Shown here: positions 8,166 through 16,470 of the stretch, piece after piece
Position numbering within the stretch: the stretch's first letter is position 1
How the letters are laid out: every line of letters begins with the position of its first letter
DNA from: Aedoeadaptatus ivorii
GTDB taxonomy: Bacteria > Bacillota > Clostridia > Tissierellales > Peptoniphilaceae
Length of the DNA: 64,000 nt
Reading direction: 5' to 3'
Assembly (NCBI RefSeq): GCF_030815095.1
Contig: NZ_JAUSWF010000005.1
Span: forward strand, 1 to 64,000
The notes under the pieces: generated by a model
Told to the model about the DNA's origin: nothing
The model's database searches: none
Seen by the model: the letters and a program-made list of their open reading frames with translations, nothing else
Made by a program: the position numbers and the translations under genes

Positions 8166-8583
8166 CCAATATGCCTTTGAGCGTATACCACGGGAGGACG
8201 GCGCACTTAACCCGAGCGGGCAATTGTGCCACGCCCTGAAACGCCATGGCATCTTCCAGCTCCTCTTCTTCGTCTTCGGAGAGCGAGACGCCTTTGATCA
8301 TATCGATAAAGGTATCGGCGAGCGCCAAGGCCTTTTCTTTGGTCTTGCCGCGCACGGTGTCGATCATAATAGAAGTGGACGCCTGAGAGATGGCGCACCC
8401 CCTGCCCGTATAGGACAGGTCTTTGAGGATATCGCCGTCCATTTTGATCTGCAGAGTGATCTCGTCGCCGCAACTGGGGTTGTGGCCCAGTTCGCAGTAG
8501 TCGGGATCGTCCAGATCTTTTTTGTTGTGTTCGCTGCGCGATTCTTCCATAATCAGCGTGGTGTAGATTTCATCGAGTGCCAA
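8158..8583 (-). CDS. sufU: Fe-S assembly scaffold / sulfur acceptor SufU
   Basis: A 141-residue SufU-type protein, the zinc-dependent sulfur acceptor that takes persulfide sulfur from SufS and passes it to SufBCD. The zinc and acceptor residues are all visible: Cys38 and Asp40 in NPSCGD, Cys63 in GRGCAIS and Cys127 in RVKCAVL. The insertion typical of SufU versus IscU (KGVSLSEDEEEELED) is present at about 97-111. It is the last gene of the suf operon and overlaps sufS by 14 bases, implying translational coupling. Confidence 0.93.
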   Translation of the reverse strand: MALDEIYTTLIMEESRSEHNKKDLDDPDYCELGHNPSCGDEITLQIKMDGDILKDLSYTGRGCAISQASTSIMIDTVRGKTKEKALALADTFIDMIKGVSLSEDEEEELEDAMAFQGVAQLPARVKCAVLPWYTLKGILEK

Positions 8584-9817
8584 GGCCCATCACCCTCCTG
8601 ACTTCGTCGAGGCTCTTGATAAAGTATTCGACTTCTTCCATGGTGTTGTAGACCGCAAAGGACGCGCGGCACGAGAAATACAGATCGAAACTGCGGTGCA
8701 GGGGCTGCGCACAGTGGTGGCCGCTGCGAATGGCGACGCCCTTGGAATCGAGAATCGACGCCACATCGTGGGGGTGCACTTCCTTAAAGTTAAAGGTGAT
8801 CAGCCCGCCCCGCGGCCCTTCCGGCCGGGAGAGGATGTCGATGTCGTCCATCTTCGACATCTCGTCGTAGGCGTAGTTCAAAAGATGGCTTTCGTATTCG
8901 TGGATGTTTTCCATGCCGATGTTTTCCAGGTATTCGATCGCCGCCGGCAAACTCGAGGCCGCGCCCACATCCTGGGTGCCCGCTTCGAAGCGCGCCGGCG
9001 CATCGAGGAAGGTCGCCCGGTCTTCGTAGACGTATTCGATCATGTCGCCTCCGTACATATAGGGCTTTAAGGTGTTTAGGAGATCGAGCTTGCCGTAGAG
9101 GACGCCCGCGCCCATAGCGGCGAGCATTTTATGCCCGCTAAATACGAAAAAGTCGCAGTCCAAATCCCGCACGTCGACGGGCATATGGGGCGTGGATTGC
9201 GCCCCGTCGACCACCGCGCGCGCCTCGGGGCTCACGGTTCTGAGGTGCGCGATCATCTTTTTGACATCGGGCATGGTCCCCAGCACATTGGAGCTCTGGG
9301 TAATGGCGAGGAGTTTGGTCTTTGACGTAATTTTTTCTTCCACTTCGGAGAAGGGAATCGTCTTTTTGTCGTCGATATAGAGATAGACGAGCTTGGCACC
9401 GGTCTTTTCGGCGACATATTGCCAGGTGACGAGATTGGCGTGGTGTTCCATGATTGAGAGGACGATTTCGTCGCCCGCTTTGATATTCTCGAGCGCCCAG
9501 CTATAGGCGATGAGGTTTAAGGCTTCGGTGGCGTTTCGCGTAAAGACGATCTCTTTTGCGTCCTTTGCGCCGATAAAGTCCTTAACCTTCTCCCGCGCGC
9601 CTTCGTACACTTCGGTCGCCGCCATAGACAGGCGGTGTGCGCCCCTGTGGGGCCCGCCGTTTTGATAGCTATAGTAGCGGTTCATGGCCTCCAAGACCTG
9701 CCGCGGCTTTTGGGTCGTGGCCGCGGAGTCCAAATAGACCAAGGGTTTGTCTTTTGTCGACAGTTCTAAAAAGGGGAAATCCTTTCGGATCTCCATAATT
9801 TCGCTATGCTGTAACAT
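8570..9817 (-). CDS. sufS: cysteine desulfurase SufS
   Basis: A 415-residue pyridoxal-phosphate enzyme that takes sulfur from cysteine. The PLP lysine is in FVFSGHK (Lys230), the PLP aspartate in VVDGAQ (about 203), and the persulfide cysteine in IRSGHHCAQPLHR (about residue 373). The short active-site loop around that cysteine marks it as group II (SufS/CsdA), which needs the SufU partner coded next. It starts one base after sufD and overlaps sufU. Confidence 0.94.
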   Translation of the reverse strand: MLQHSEIMEIRKDFPFLELSTKDKPLVYLDSAATTQKPRQVLEAMNRYYSYQNGGPHRGAHRLSMAATEVYEGAREKVKDFIGAKDAKEIVFTRNATEALNLIAYSWALENIKAGDEIVLSIMEHHANLVTWQYVAEKTGAKLVYLYIDDKKTIPFSEVEEKITSKTKLLAITQSSNVLGTMPDVKKMIAHLRTVSPEARAVVDGAQSTPHMPVDVRDLDCDFFVFSGHKMLAAMGAGVLYGKLDLLNTLKPYMYGGDMIEYVYEDRATFLDAPARFEAGTQDVGAASSLPAAIEYLENIGMENIHEYESHLLNYAYDEMSKMDDIDILSRPEGPRGGLITFNFKEVHPHDVASILDSKGVAIRSGHHCAQPLHRSFDLYFSCRASFAVYNTMEEVEYFIKSLDEVRRVMGLGTR

Positions 9818-9818
9818 C

Positions 9819-10820
9819 CTATCGCCTCCCCATACTGTAGTCGAGTTCTCGGTAGATGCGCTCGCGCTCTTCTTCGTAGACGATGCCGTCGATCACCGGC
9901 GCAAATTTCGCGTCGACGATCATGCGTTCCGCCGTCTTTTCGTCAAAGCCGCGGGTCATAAAGTAAAAGAGCAGTTCCTGGTCGATCCGCCCCGCACTGG
10001 CGGCGTGGTTGCCTTCGACGTCGTGTTCGTGGCTCAACAGCGCCGGCACCGACAGGCTACGGGCGGTGGAGTCGAGGAGGATGGCAAATTCTTCCTCGTT
10101 GCCGCGGCTTTCGGCCGAGCCTTCCAAAAAGTCTACCCGACTCTTAAAGACTTTGTAGCTTTCGTCCATCAAGGCGCCGTCTACGATCAGATTCGAGGTG
10201 GTGTTTTTCCCCGCGTGGATCATATCGTATTGGAAATCGTATTTCTGTGCGCCCTTGCCCAAAAAGATGGACTGCACGCTCCCCAAGGCGCCGTCGCCCA
10301 CGAGATTGCAACGCACATTGGAGATTTCGTTCCCGTCGCCCATATGGAACACAAAGGCGTCGAGTTTTGCGCCTTCTTCCACCACGGCGATCAGGGACAG
10401 GTAGTTTTCCACTTCGCTGCGGTCCAAATTGGCAAAGTACAAGCGGGCGGTGGCGCCTTCTTTGACGTGGATACGCCCCAAGAGCGAGCGGTACCCGCCG
10501 GTCTTGTTCGAGGAGAAGTAGCCGGTCATATGGCACCCGGGCTCTACGATAAAGTCCAGGGTCACCACGGCGTCGTCTTCTCCTTCCATTCGGAAGATAC
10601 CCAAATCCACGTCTTCTTTCGCTTCAAAGCGCTTATATTTCGTAGAGGCGCTCTCGTGCAGCTCGCGGAGCTCGGCACTTACGCCATAGGGCCCCGTAAA
10701 TACCGCATCCGCCGGTGCGGGGGTGCTTCCCTTTACATCGGTCGCGGGGATATTGCGTTCGTTTACATTCAAATAATGATAGGTTTTGTATTCCAGTATA
10801 TTTCCCTTGTGCGCTTTCAT
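9819..10820 (-). CDS. sufD: Fe-S cluster assembly protein SufD
   Basis: A 333-residue SufD, partner of SufB in the SufBC2D scaffold that builds Fe-S clusters. The C-terminal half carries the SufB/D beta-helix and the end motif SHEHDVEGNHAASAGRIDQELLFYFMTRG around 263-292, close to the form used by SufD (HDVEGNHAASxGxID). The ATG overlaps the last base of the sufB stop, so the two are translationally coupled. Confidence 0.92.
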   Translation of the reverse strand: MKAHKGNILEYKTYHYLNVNERNIPATDVKGSTPAPADAVFTGPYGVSAELRELHESASTKYKRFEAKEDVDLGIFRMEGEDDAVVTLDFIVEPGCHMTGYFSSNKTGGYRSLLGRIHVKEGATARLYFANLDRSEVENYLSLIAVVEEGAKLDAFVFHMGDGNEISNVRCNLVGDGALGSVQSIFLGKGAQKYDFQYDMIHAGKNTTSNLIVDGALMDESYKVFKSRVDFLEGSAESRGNEEEFAILLDSTARSLSVPALLSHEHDVEGNHAASAGRIDQELLFYFMTRGFDEKTAERMIVDAKFAPVIDGIVYEEERERIYRELDYSMGRR

Positions 10821-12226
10821 CAGCCGATGCTCCCTTCCAATTCCAAAGAGATGAGATTGTTTATTTCCACGGCATATTCCAGGGGCAGTTCCTTGGCGAT
10901 GGGATCGGCAAAGCCGCGCACGACCGTCGCCCGCGCCTCTTCTTCGGAGATGCCCCGGGTCATCAGGTAGAAGATGACTTCATCGGAGATCCGGCCGATC
11001 TTGGCTTCGTGGCCGAAGTCCACATCCCGATTGTTGATGTCGATGGAGGGAATGGTGTCCTGGCGGGATTCGCTGTCGAGCATCAAAGATTCACAGGATA
11101 CCGTGGACTTGGAGTCCTCGGCGTTTTCGGTGACCTTGACCAGGCCGCGATAGGTTCCGATGCCCCCGCCCTTGGAGATGGACTTGGACTGAATGGAACT
11201 CTTGGTGTGGTTGGCGGCGTGAATGACTTGGGCGCCGGTGTCGATGTTTTGTCCCGCGCCGGCAAAGCTGATGCCGGTGTATTCGTTCTGGGCGCCGTCT
11301 CCGGCGAGGACAGAAGTGGGATAGAGCATGCTCACCTTGCTGCCGAAGGAACCCGAGACCCATTGGATCTTGGCGTCCTTGCCGACGATGGCGCGCTTGG
11401 TGTTTAGGTTATACATATTTCTCGACCAGTTTTCGATGGTGGAGTAGCGCAGGGTGCCGCCGTCTTTGATAAAGAGCTCGACCGCCCCGGCGTGGATGTT
11501 GAGCGCATTGTATTTGGGCGCGGAGCAGCCCTCGATAAAGTGGCACTTCGCCCCCTCTTCGATAATAATCAGGGTATGCTCAAACTGGCCCGCCCCCGGC
11601 GCGTTTAGGCGGAAGTAGGACTGCAGCGGCACGTCTACGTCGACCCCTGCGGGCACATAGACGAAGCTCCCGCCGCTCCAAACCGCATAGTGGAGCGCCG
11701 CATATTTGTGCAGACTCGGCGAAATGCACTTGCCGAAATAGGCGCGCACGATGTCTTCGTATTCTCTCAGCCCCGTTTCGAAGTCGGTGTAGACCACGCC
11801 CTGATCGGAGAGATGCTTTTGAATGCTGTGATAGACCACTTCGGAATCGTACTGCGCGCCCACGCCCGAGAGGAAGGATTCCTTTTCCGCTTCGGGGATG
11901 CCCAGCTTGTCGAAGGTCTCGCGAATCTCCTCGGGCACGTCGTTCCAGTCGCCGGCGAGGTCGGCGTCCGGGCGGATATAGGTGATGACCTTGTTCATAT
12001 CCACCTCGGAAAGATCCGGTCCCCATTCGGGATTTTGCTTTTCGTTAAAGATCGCCAAGGCCTCCAGCCGCTTTTCGAGCATCCATTCGGGCTCGTTCTT
12101 TTCCTTCGAGATCTCTCTTACGATCTCTTCGCTGAGTCCCTGTTCGGTCTTCTTTCTATACGTGAAGGGGTTCTTTTCGTCGTAGACCCCCCGATCCATT
12201 TCTTGAATATCGCTTTTTTTACGCAT
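10820..12226 (-). CDS. sufB: Fe-S cluster assembly protein SufB
   Basis: A 468-residue SufB, the cluster-holding subunit of SufBC2D; the length is typical (about 470). Visible hallmarks include WSGGSFVYVPAGVDVD (about 199-214), the EGAKCHFIEGCSAP stretch (about 246-259), NLNTKRA and the C-terminal HEAKIGRISDEVIFYLMTRG. The start overlaps sufC by eight bases. Position as second gene, between sufC and sufD, is the common Bacillota order C-B(-)D-S-U except that B here precedes D. Confidence 0.94.
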   Translation of the reverse strand: MRKKSDIQEMDRGVYDEKNPFTYRKKTEQGLSEEIVREISKEKNEPEWMLEKRLEALAIFNEKQNPEWGPDLSEVDMNKVITYIRPDADLAGDWNDVPEEIRETFDKLGIPEAEKESFLSGVGAQYDSEVVYHSIQKHLSDQGVVYTDFETGLREYEDIVRAYFGKCISPSLHKYAALHYAVWSGGSFVYVPAGVDVDVPLQSYFRLNAPGAGQFEHTLIIIEEGAKCHFIEGCSAPKYNALNIHAGAVELFIKDGGTLRYSTIENWSRNMYNLNTKRAIVGKDAKIQWVSGSFGSKVSMLYPTSVLAGDGAQNEYTGISFAGAGQNIDTGAQVIHAANHTKSSIQSKSISKGGGIGTYRGLVKVTENAEDSKSTVSCESLMLDSESRQDTIPSIDINNRDVDFGHEAKIGRISDEVIFYLMTRGISEEEARATVVRGFADPIAKELPLEYAVEINNLISLELEGSIG

Positions 12227-12965
12227 GGGCCTCTTCCTTAATCCAGCCGAACCCTTCGGATTCGATGCGGTCGATAATTTCGTCGCCGCCCTCTTTTACG
12301 ATTCTGCCGTCGTTGATGACGTGCACATAATCGGGTTCGATCTCTTTTAATATCTCCCGGTGGTGGGTGATGATAATGACGGAGTTTTCGCCGTTCAGAT
12401 ACGCCTTCAGACCGCGACTCACCGTGGCCACCGCGTCGACGTCGAGGCCGGAGTCGGTCTCATCCAAGATCGCCAGCTTGGGATTGAGCATCAAAAGCTG
12501 CAGGATCTCGGTCTTTTTGCGCTCGCCGCCCGAAAAGCCGACATTCAAATAGCGCTCTGCGTATTCGGGCTTCATATCGAGCATTTTCATTTCTTTGTCG
12601 ACGGCCTTCTTAAACTTCAAAATGGAGGTCTTTTCGCCCCGGGCGAGCTTGGCCTGGCGAATAAAGTTTTCCACGCTGATGCCCGGCACTTCGTGGGGCG
12701 TCTGAAAGCTCAAAAACAGGCCCTTTTGCGCCCGCTTGTCGGTGGAAAGATCGGTAATGTCCTCCCCGTCGAAGACGATCTTGCCTTCGGTCATGGTGTA
12801 GGCGGGGTTTGCCATAATCACATTTGCCAGGGTGGACTTTCCGCTGCCGTTGGGCCCCATAATTACGTGGACTTCGCCCTTACCGACCTCGAGGTCGATT
12901 CCCTTTAAGATTTCTTTTTCTTCTACGGAAGCGCGTACGCCTTCCACTCGCAGTAAAGCATCCAT
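12219..12965 (-). CDS. sufC: Fe-S assembly ATPase SufC
   Basis: A 248-residue ABC-type ATPase that drives shape changes in SufBC2D. Walker A GPNGSGKST is at 37-45, the signature FSGGERKKTEI near 144-154, and the Walker B LAILDETDSGLD near 169-180, a form specific to SufC. It is the first gene of the suf operon; a near-consensus promoter lies about 55 bases upstream and an AGGAGG ribosome site precedes the ATG. Confidence 0.95.
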   Translation of the reverse strand: MDALLRVEGVRASVEEKEILKGIDLEVGKGEVHVIMGPNGSGKSTLANVIMANPAYTMTEGKIVFDGEDITDLSTDKRAQKGLFLSFQTPHEVPGISVENFIRQAKLARGEKTSILKFKKAVDKEMKMLDMKPEYAERYLNVGFSGGERKKTEILQLLMLNPKLAILDETDSGLDVDAVATVSRGLKAYLNGENSVIIITHHREILKEIEPDYVHVINDGRIVKEGGDEIIDRIESEGFGWIKEEAHA

Positions 12966-13018
12966 CTATTGAAAATTCCTCCTATATCCTATTGATTTTG
13001 TATGATATCTGTTTTTTA

Positions 13019-13047
13019 ACTATAACACGATCCGCGAACACCGTCAA
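13019..13047 (-). promoter_or_regulatory. promoter of the suf operon
   Basis: On the minus strand TTGACG (13047-13042), a 17-base spacer and TATAGT (13024-13019) form a near-consensus housekeeping promoter, about 55 bases before sufC. No IscR or Fur box is obvious. Confidence 0.75.
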
Positions 13048-13068
13048 TATGCCGTTTTTTGCCCCTTT

Positions 13069-13077
13069 TGTTATAAT
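13069..13077 (+). promoter_or_regulatory. extended -10 promoter abutting the mutY start
   Basis: TGTTATAAT is a perfect extended -10. Transcription would begin about seven bases after it, at or next to the mutY ATG (13084), so the mRNA may be leaderless. The AGGAG between -10 and ATG is too close to the start to be a normal ribosome site. Confidence 0.5.
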
Positions 13078-13083
13078 AGGAGC

Positions 13084-14112
13084 ATGTCTGTTTCAGAAAA
13101 AATTTTACAATGGTACAACCCCCACAAGCGGGGGTTGCCCTGGCGAAATACCCGCGACCCCTACAAGATATGGGTATCGGAGATTATGCTCCAACAAACC
13201 CGCGCGGCGGCCGCGGTTCCATATTACGAACGATTTATCGAACGCTACCCCACGGTCGAGGCGCTGGCGGAAAGCGACGAAGATGAGTTGTTAAAATTTT
13301 GGCAAGGATTGGGCTACTACTCCCGCGCCAAAAACTTGCGAAAAGCAGCCATGCGCGTCGCAAAAGAGGGCATGCCGAAGGATGCCAAAACCCTCGAAAC
13401 CCTCCCCGGCATCGGCGCCTATACCGCCGGCGCCGTGGCATCGATCGCCTATGGCGAGCCGGTCGCCGCCATAGACGGCAATCTCCTTCGCATCTTTAGC
13501 CGGCTCTATGCGGTAGAAGCGCGGATCGACGAGACGGCGGGCAAAAAAGAGATCGCCGCCCTCGCCGCTGCCGAGATCCCCGAGACGGCGCCCGGGGACT
13601 TTAACCAGGCGCTGATGGACCTCGGAAGCGAGATCTGTACGCCCAAGCGCCCGCGCTGCCTCGCCTGTCCGCTCCATGCGGACTGCATCGCTTTTCGAGA
13701 GGGCCGGCAAGAGGAATTTCCGCACAAAAAGCCGAAAAAGGAAAAGACGCGGGAACAGTACCTGGCCCTCGCCATACGCCACAACGGCGCATACCTCGTC
13801 GAAAAGCGGACCGATGGCCTCTTGTCCTCGCTCTGGGGCTTTCCGCTTCTGCCCGGCCGGTGGAAGAAAGAGGATGTGGAGAAGTATCTCGCGGAGCGCG
13901 CCATCGTCGCCAAAGAAATCCGCTTCGGCACGCGCTACGAGCACGTCTTTACCCACAAGATTTGGGAGATTACCGTGGTCGTGGCGACGGCCGAGGCGGT
14001 ATTTACAGCGGCGGAAGAATACACTTGGGCCGATGTAGACGCCCTTCGGGAAAAATATGCGATCCCTTCGGCGTTTCGGCCCGTATTGGAGGAAATCTAT
14101 GGATTGGATTAA
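13084..14112 (+). CDS. mutY: adenine DNA glycosylase MutY
   Basis: A 342-residue base-excision enzyme that removes adenine mispaired with 8-oxoguanine. Glu33 in VSEIMLQQT is the catalytic acid; the helix-hairpin-helix LPGIGAYTAGAVASIAYG lies near 100-117 and the GPD aspartate in AAIDGN near 128. A [4Fe-4S] site C-x6-C-x2-C-x5-C (CTPKRPRCLACPLHADC) is at about 184-200. The C-terminal Nudix-like domain (from about 220) reads the 8-oxoG strand. The Nudix gene follows with an overlap, fitting an oxidative-damage pair. Fe-S dependence fits the divergent suf operon. Confidence 0.95.
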   Translation: MSVSEKILQWYNPHKRGLPWRNTRDPYKIWVSEIMLQQTRAAAAVPYYERFIERYPTVEALAESDEDELLKFWQGLGYYSRAKNLRKAAMRVAKEGMPKDAKTLETLPGIGAYTAGAVASIAYGEPVAAIDGNLLRIFSRLYAVEARIDETAGKKEIAALAAAEIPETAPGDFNQALMDLGSEICTPKRPRCLACPLHADCIAFREGRQEEFPHKKPKKEKTREQYLALAIRHNGAYLVEKRTDGLLSSLWGFPLLPGRWKKEDVEKYLAERAIVAKEIRFGTRYEHVFTHKIWEITVVVATAEAVFTAAEEYTWADVDALREKYAIPSAFRPVLEEIYGLD

Positions 14113-14641
14113 AACCTACGAACCGCAAAATGCACAAGAGGCGGAAGACAGAGAACATTTGCTCCGCCTGAATGGTAAATTGATCGGCACCGATCGCGCC
14201 GATCCCTATCACTACACCACATCGTCGATGGTCCTCGATCGAGAAAAAGGCGCCCTGCTGATGATCTACCATCCTATTTATAAGAGCTGGTCCTGGCCCG
14301 GCGGACACGTGGAGCCGAAGGAGGACCTGTTGTATGCCGCACTTCGGGAACTGTACGAGGAGACCGGCATACAATATGTCAAGCCGGCGAAAAAGGCGCC
14401 CATCGGCATGCAGCTATTGGCCGTCAAGCCCCACAAACGAAAGGGCGTGCCGGTGGATGCGCACTTTCACATCAATTTTACCTTCGGTTTTTTCGGGAAG
14501 ACCGAAGATACCCTCCTCGTCGAGGAGAAAAATCGCCTATGGGTGCCGGAAGGCGCCCTCGAAACCTTCGTCACCGAAGACCATATGCTCCCCATTTACC
14601 GCGAAATGCTCGAAAGGCTGAAGCGCTATGGCGCGGCGTGA
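14099..14641 (+). CDS. Nudix hydrolase
   Basis: A 180-residue Nudix-superfamily hydrolase, which splits nucleoside diphosphates linked to another group. The full Nudix box GGHVEPKEDLLYAALRELYE plus ETGI runs from Gly68 to Ile91, with the metal-binding REL-EE core. I chose ATG 14099 rather than the in-frame start at 14057 because a GGAGG sits 6-10 bases upstream of it and the family N-terminus begins there. It overlaps mutY by 14 bases. Substrate unknown; sanitising oxidised nucleotides is a reasonable guess from its neighbour. Confidence 0.85.
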   Translation: MDWIKTYEPQNAQEAEDREHLLRLNGKLIGTDRADPYHYTTSSMVLDREKGALLMIYHPIYKSWSWPGGHVEPKEDLLYAALRELYEETGIQYVKPAKKAPIGMQLLAVKPHKRKGVPVDAHFHINFTFGFFGKTEDTLLVEEKNRLWVPEGALETFVTEDHMLPIYREMLERLKRYGAA

Positions 14642-15290
14642 AGTCTCGGAATCGCTGATCTTCGCCACCTTCCTGACGCTGGCGGGCGGCCTGCAAGACA
14701 GCTATTCCTATGCCCTTAGGGGCAAGGTCTTCGTCAACGCCCTTACGGGGAATGTGGTGCTCCTCGCGCTGAATGTCGTGGAGGGGAATGGGGCGCAGAT
14801 CCTTCACTTTCTTTTCGCCATCCTCTCCTTCGCTCTAGGGGTCTATGTGTCCGCCCACTTCGGATTTTTGAAGCGACGGGCGCTAAAGCTCAAGTGGCAG
14901 CAACAGGTTCTGTTTTTTGAAATTCTGATTCTTTGCGCGGTGGGGTTGATCCCCGTCGCCTTTAACGACATCGCCAACGGCATGATGGCCTTCTCCTGCG
15001 GCATGCAGGTCAATGCCTTTCGCGAATTCGCCGACATTCGCTTTGCCACCACCATGTGCGTGGGCAATATGCGCACGGTCATGGACAATCTGGCGGGCTT
15101 TCGGCTGACCAAAAAGCGCAGCCATCTTAAAAAAAGCGGCGTGGTCTTTTATATCGTCTTTGTCTTTTTTACCGGCGCGGCTTTGGGAGGACTCCTCTTT
15201 TCCCATATGGGGCTGAAGACCATATGGGTTTCCGCGCTTTTTCTTGCCATCGCCTTTGTGCTTCTGATGAAAGACGAGACCGTTTTATAA
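14628..15290 (+). CDS. DUF1275 (YoaK-like) membrane protein
   Basis: A 220-residue membrane protein with six hydrophobic segments. The start ESLIFATFLTLAGGLQDSYS and TGNVVLL (about 41-47) are the DUF1275 signatures, as is GMQVNAFRE (about 125-133) followed by TTMCVGNMR. Function is not known for the family; some members sit near transport or stress genes. It overlaps the Nudix gene by 14 bases, so mutY, the Nudix gene and this gene form one unit ending at the hairpin at 15336. Confidence 0.8.
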   Translation: MARREVSESLIFATFLTLAGGLQDSYSYALRGKVFVNALTGNVVLLALNVVEGNGAQILHFLFAILSFALGVYVSAHFGFLKRRALKLKWQQQVLFFEILILCAVGLIPVAFNDIANGMMAFSCGMQVNAFREFADIRFATTMCVGNMRTVMDNLAGFRLTKKRSHLKKSGVVFYIVFVFFTGAALGGLLFSHMGLKTIWVSALFLAIAFVLLMKDETVL

Positions 15291-15301
15291 GCCATTCTCC
15301 A

Positions 15302-15330
15302 TAAAAAAAGGGATATGCGACCGCATACCC
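15302..15330 (-). terminator. terminator of the ArsC/Spx-like gene
   Basis: On the minus strand GGGTATGCG pairs with CGCATATCCC (one bulge) and is followed by seven T. Confidence 0.7.
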
Positions 15331-15335
15331 CTCTC

Positions 15336-15364
15336 GCGCCCTTCGGGGCGCTATTTATTTTTCT
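15336..15364 (+). terminator. terminator of the mutY-Nudix-DUF1275 unit
   Basis: GCGCCC (15336-15341) and GGGCGC (15346-15351) flank a TTCG loop, followed by TATTTATTTTT. It overlaps the stop of the convergent ArsC/Spx-like gene. Confidence 0.6.
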
Positions 15365-15708
15365 TCCTCGGCCCATTGCTTCCATACATCCGGCGCATGG
15401 CCCAGTACGGCGCGCTTTTTGCTGCGCACGATCGGCAGCTTCATAATTTCCGGATGGTCGATAATATAGGACTCTTTGCTTTCTTCGGTGGCATATTTTA
15501 CATAGGCGAGGCCGTCCTTGTCCTTGCTCTTTTCGTCGATCCAGGCGTCCAAACCGCCGATCGAAGCGGTGATGGAGTCGAATTCTCCCCAGCTCAGTTC
15601 CTTTTCCATCAGATCTACGAATTGAAAGGAAATGCCCCGTTCCTTAAAGAACCGCTGTGCCTTTTTGGTGTCGTTGCTCTTTTTGGTGCCGAAAATTTGA
15701 ATGCTCAT
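15355..15708 (-). CDS. ArsC/Spx-family thioredoxin-fold protein without cysteines
   Basis: A 117-residue protein of the ArsC-related thioredoxin fold: MSIQIFGTKKSNDTKKAQRF opens it, and the cis-proline region KLPIVRSKK lies near 90-98. In ArsC or Spx the loop after the first strand holds the catalytic Cys (Cx2C or C); here that place is Ser-Asn (about residues 11-12) and there is no cysteine anywhere in the protein. Enzymatic reduction is therefore not possible by the usual route. I chose ATG 15708 because a GGAG lies eight bases upstream; the in-frame GTG at 15714 is too close to that site. Confidence 0.75.
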   Translation of the reverse strand: MSIQIFGTKKSNDTKKAQRFFKERGISFQFVDLMEKELSWGEFDSITASIGGLDAWIDEKSKDKDGLAYVKYATEESKESYIIDHPEIMKLPIVRSKKRAVLGHAPDVWKQWAEEEK

Positions 15709-15725
15709 ATCCACCGCTCCGATCT

Positions 15726-15734
15726 GTTATACTA
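15726..15734 (+). promoter_or_regulatory. extended -10 promoter abutting the nuclease start
   Basis: TGTTATACT ends five bases before the ATG at 15740, so transcription should begin at about the start codon. No ribosome site is visible ahead of the gene, which agrees with a leaderless mRNA. Confidence 0.45.
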
Positions 15735-15739
15735 TTCTT

Positions 15740-16399
15740 ATGAAGAATTTACGTAATATTATCATAACCTGTATCGTACTTTTTGCCGCCGCTTTGCTTT
15801 CCTGTGACGACGTCGGCCCGGCCGATGCCGCCACCGTGACCCGCGTGGTCGACGGCGATACGATCGTCGTTCGAAATACCGAAGAATACCGCGTGCGCCT
15901 GATCGGCGTCGATACGCCGGAAACCGTGCATCCCAACGGCATCGTAGAACCTTGGGGAAAAGAAGCGTCGGACTTTACGAAGAAGGAACTCACCGGAAAA
16001 CAAGTGTACTTAGAATACGACGAGGAACCCAAGGATCGCTATGGGCGCCGCCTCGCCTATGTGTGGACCGAGCCGCCGGAGGGCAGCGAAAAGAAGAAGG
16101 AAGACATCCTCTTTAACTGCCGTCTGGTGCGCGAAGGCTATGCCCGCGAGCGCTTTTACCCGCCGAACAAACGGCATCAGGCGCTCCTGCAGGCGGCGGA
16201 AGAACGCGCCATGGAGGAGAACAAGGGCTTGTGGCATATCGAAGGCGAAGAAGGCCCCGCCAAGGGCAATCGTCGCAGTAAATTATATCATATGCCCGGC
16301 GATCCCCAATATGACAGCATCTCCGAGAAAAACGTCATCTACTTCGACACCGCCAAAGACGCGGAAAAAGCCGGGTATCAGCGTGCGTTTCGCCGCTAG
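15740..16399 (+). CDS. secreted thermonuclease-family lipoprotein
   Basis: A 219-residue staphylococcal-nuclease-like protein that would cut DNA or RNA outside the cell. A signal peptide with lipobox LLSC (Cys at about 21) implies attachment to the membrane. The SNase fold follows: VTRVVDGDTIVV, YRVRLIGVDTPE (about 53-64) with the catalytic Arg and Asp, then EPKDRYGRRLAYV with the second Arg and the Asp. The C-terminal 40 residues resemble the small domain often found after such nucleases (SKLYHMPGDPQYDSIS), but the usual Cys after YHxPG is Asp here. ATG 15740 gives a proper signal peptide; no Shine-Dalgarno is seen. Confidence 0.85.
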   Translation: MKNLRNIIITCIVLFAAALLSCDDVGPADAATVTRVVDGDTIVVRNTEEYRVRLIGVDTPETVHPNGIVEPWGKEASDFTKKELTGKQVYLEYDEEPKDRYGRRLAYVWTEPPEGSEKKKEDILFNCRLVREGYARERFYPPNKRHQALLQAAEERAMEENKGLWHIEGEEGPAKGNRRSKLYHMPGDPQYDSISEKNVIYFDTAKDAEKAGYQRAFRR

Positions 16400-16414
16400 C
16401 TCCCAGACAGCTCT

Positions 16415-16452
16415 AAAAAACACGACCTTGTAGGCACAAGGTCGTGTTTTTT
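16415..16452. terminator. bidirectional terminator
   Basis: CACGACCTTG (16421-16430) and CAAGGTCGTG (16437-16446) form a 10-base stem flanked by A6 and T6. It serves the nuclease gene and the convergent fchA-like gene. Confidence 0.85.
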
Positions 16453-16454
16453 AT

Positions 16455-16470
16455 TGTTCCACGTGGAACA
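16455..16470. other. parS: parS site (canonical core)
   Basis: TGTTCCACGTGGAACA is a perfect 16-base palindrome and differs from the Bacillus subtilis parS TGTTTCACGTGAAACA only at one symmetric base pair. It lies between a terminator and the stop codon of the fchA-like gene, 1.5 kb from parB. Three related sites lie upstream of parA. Confidence 0.85.
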
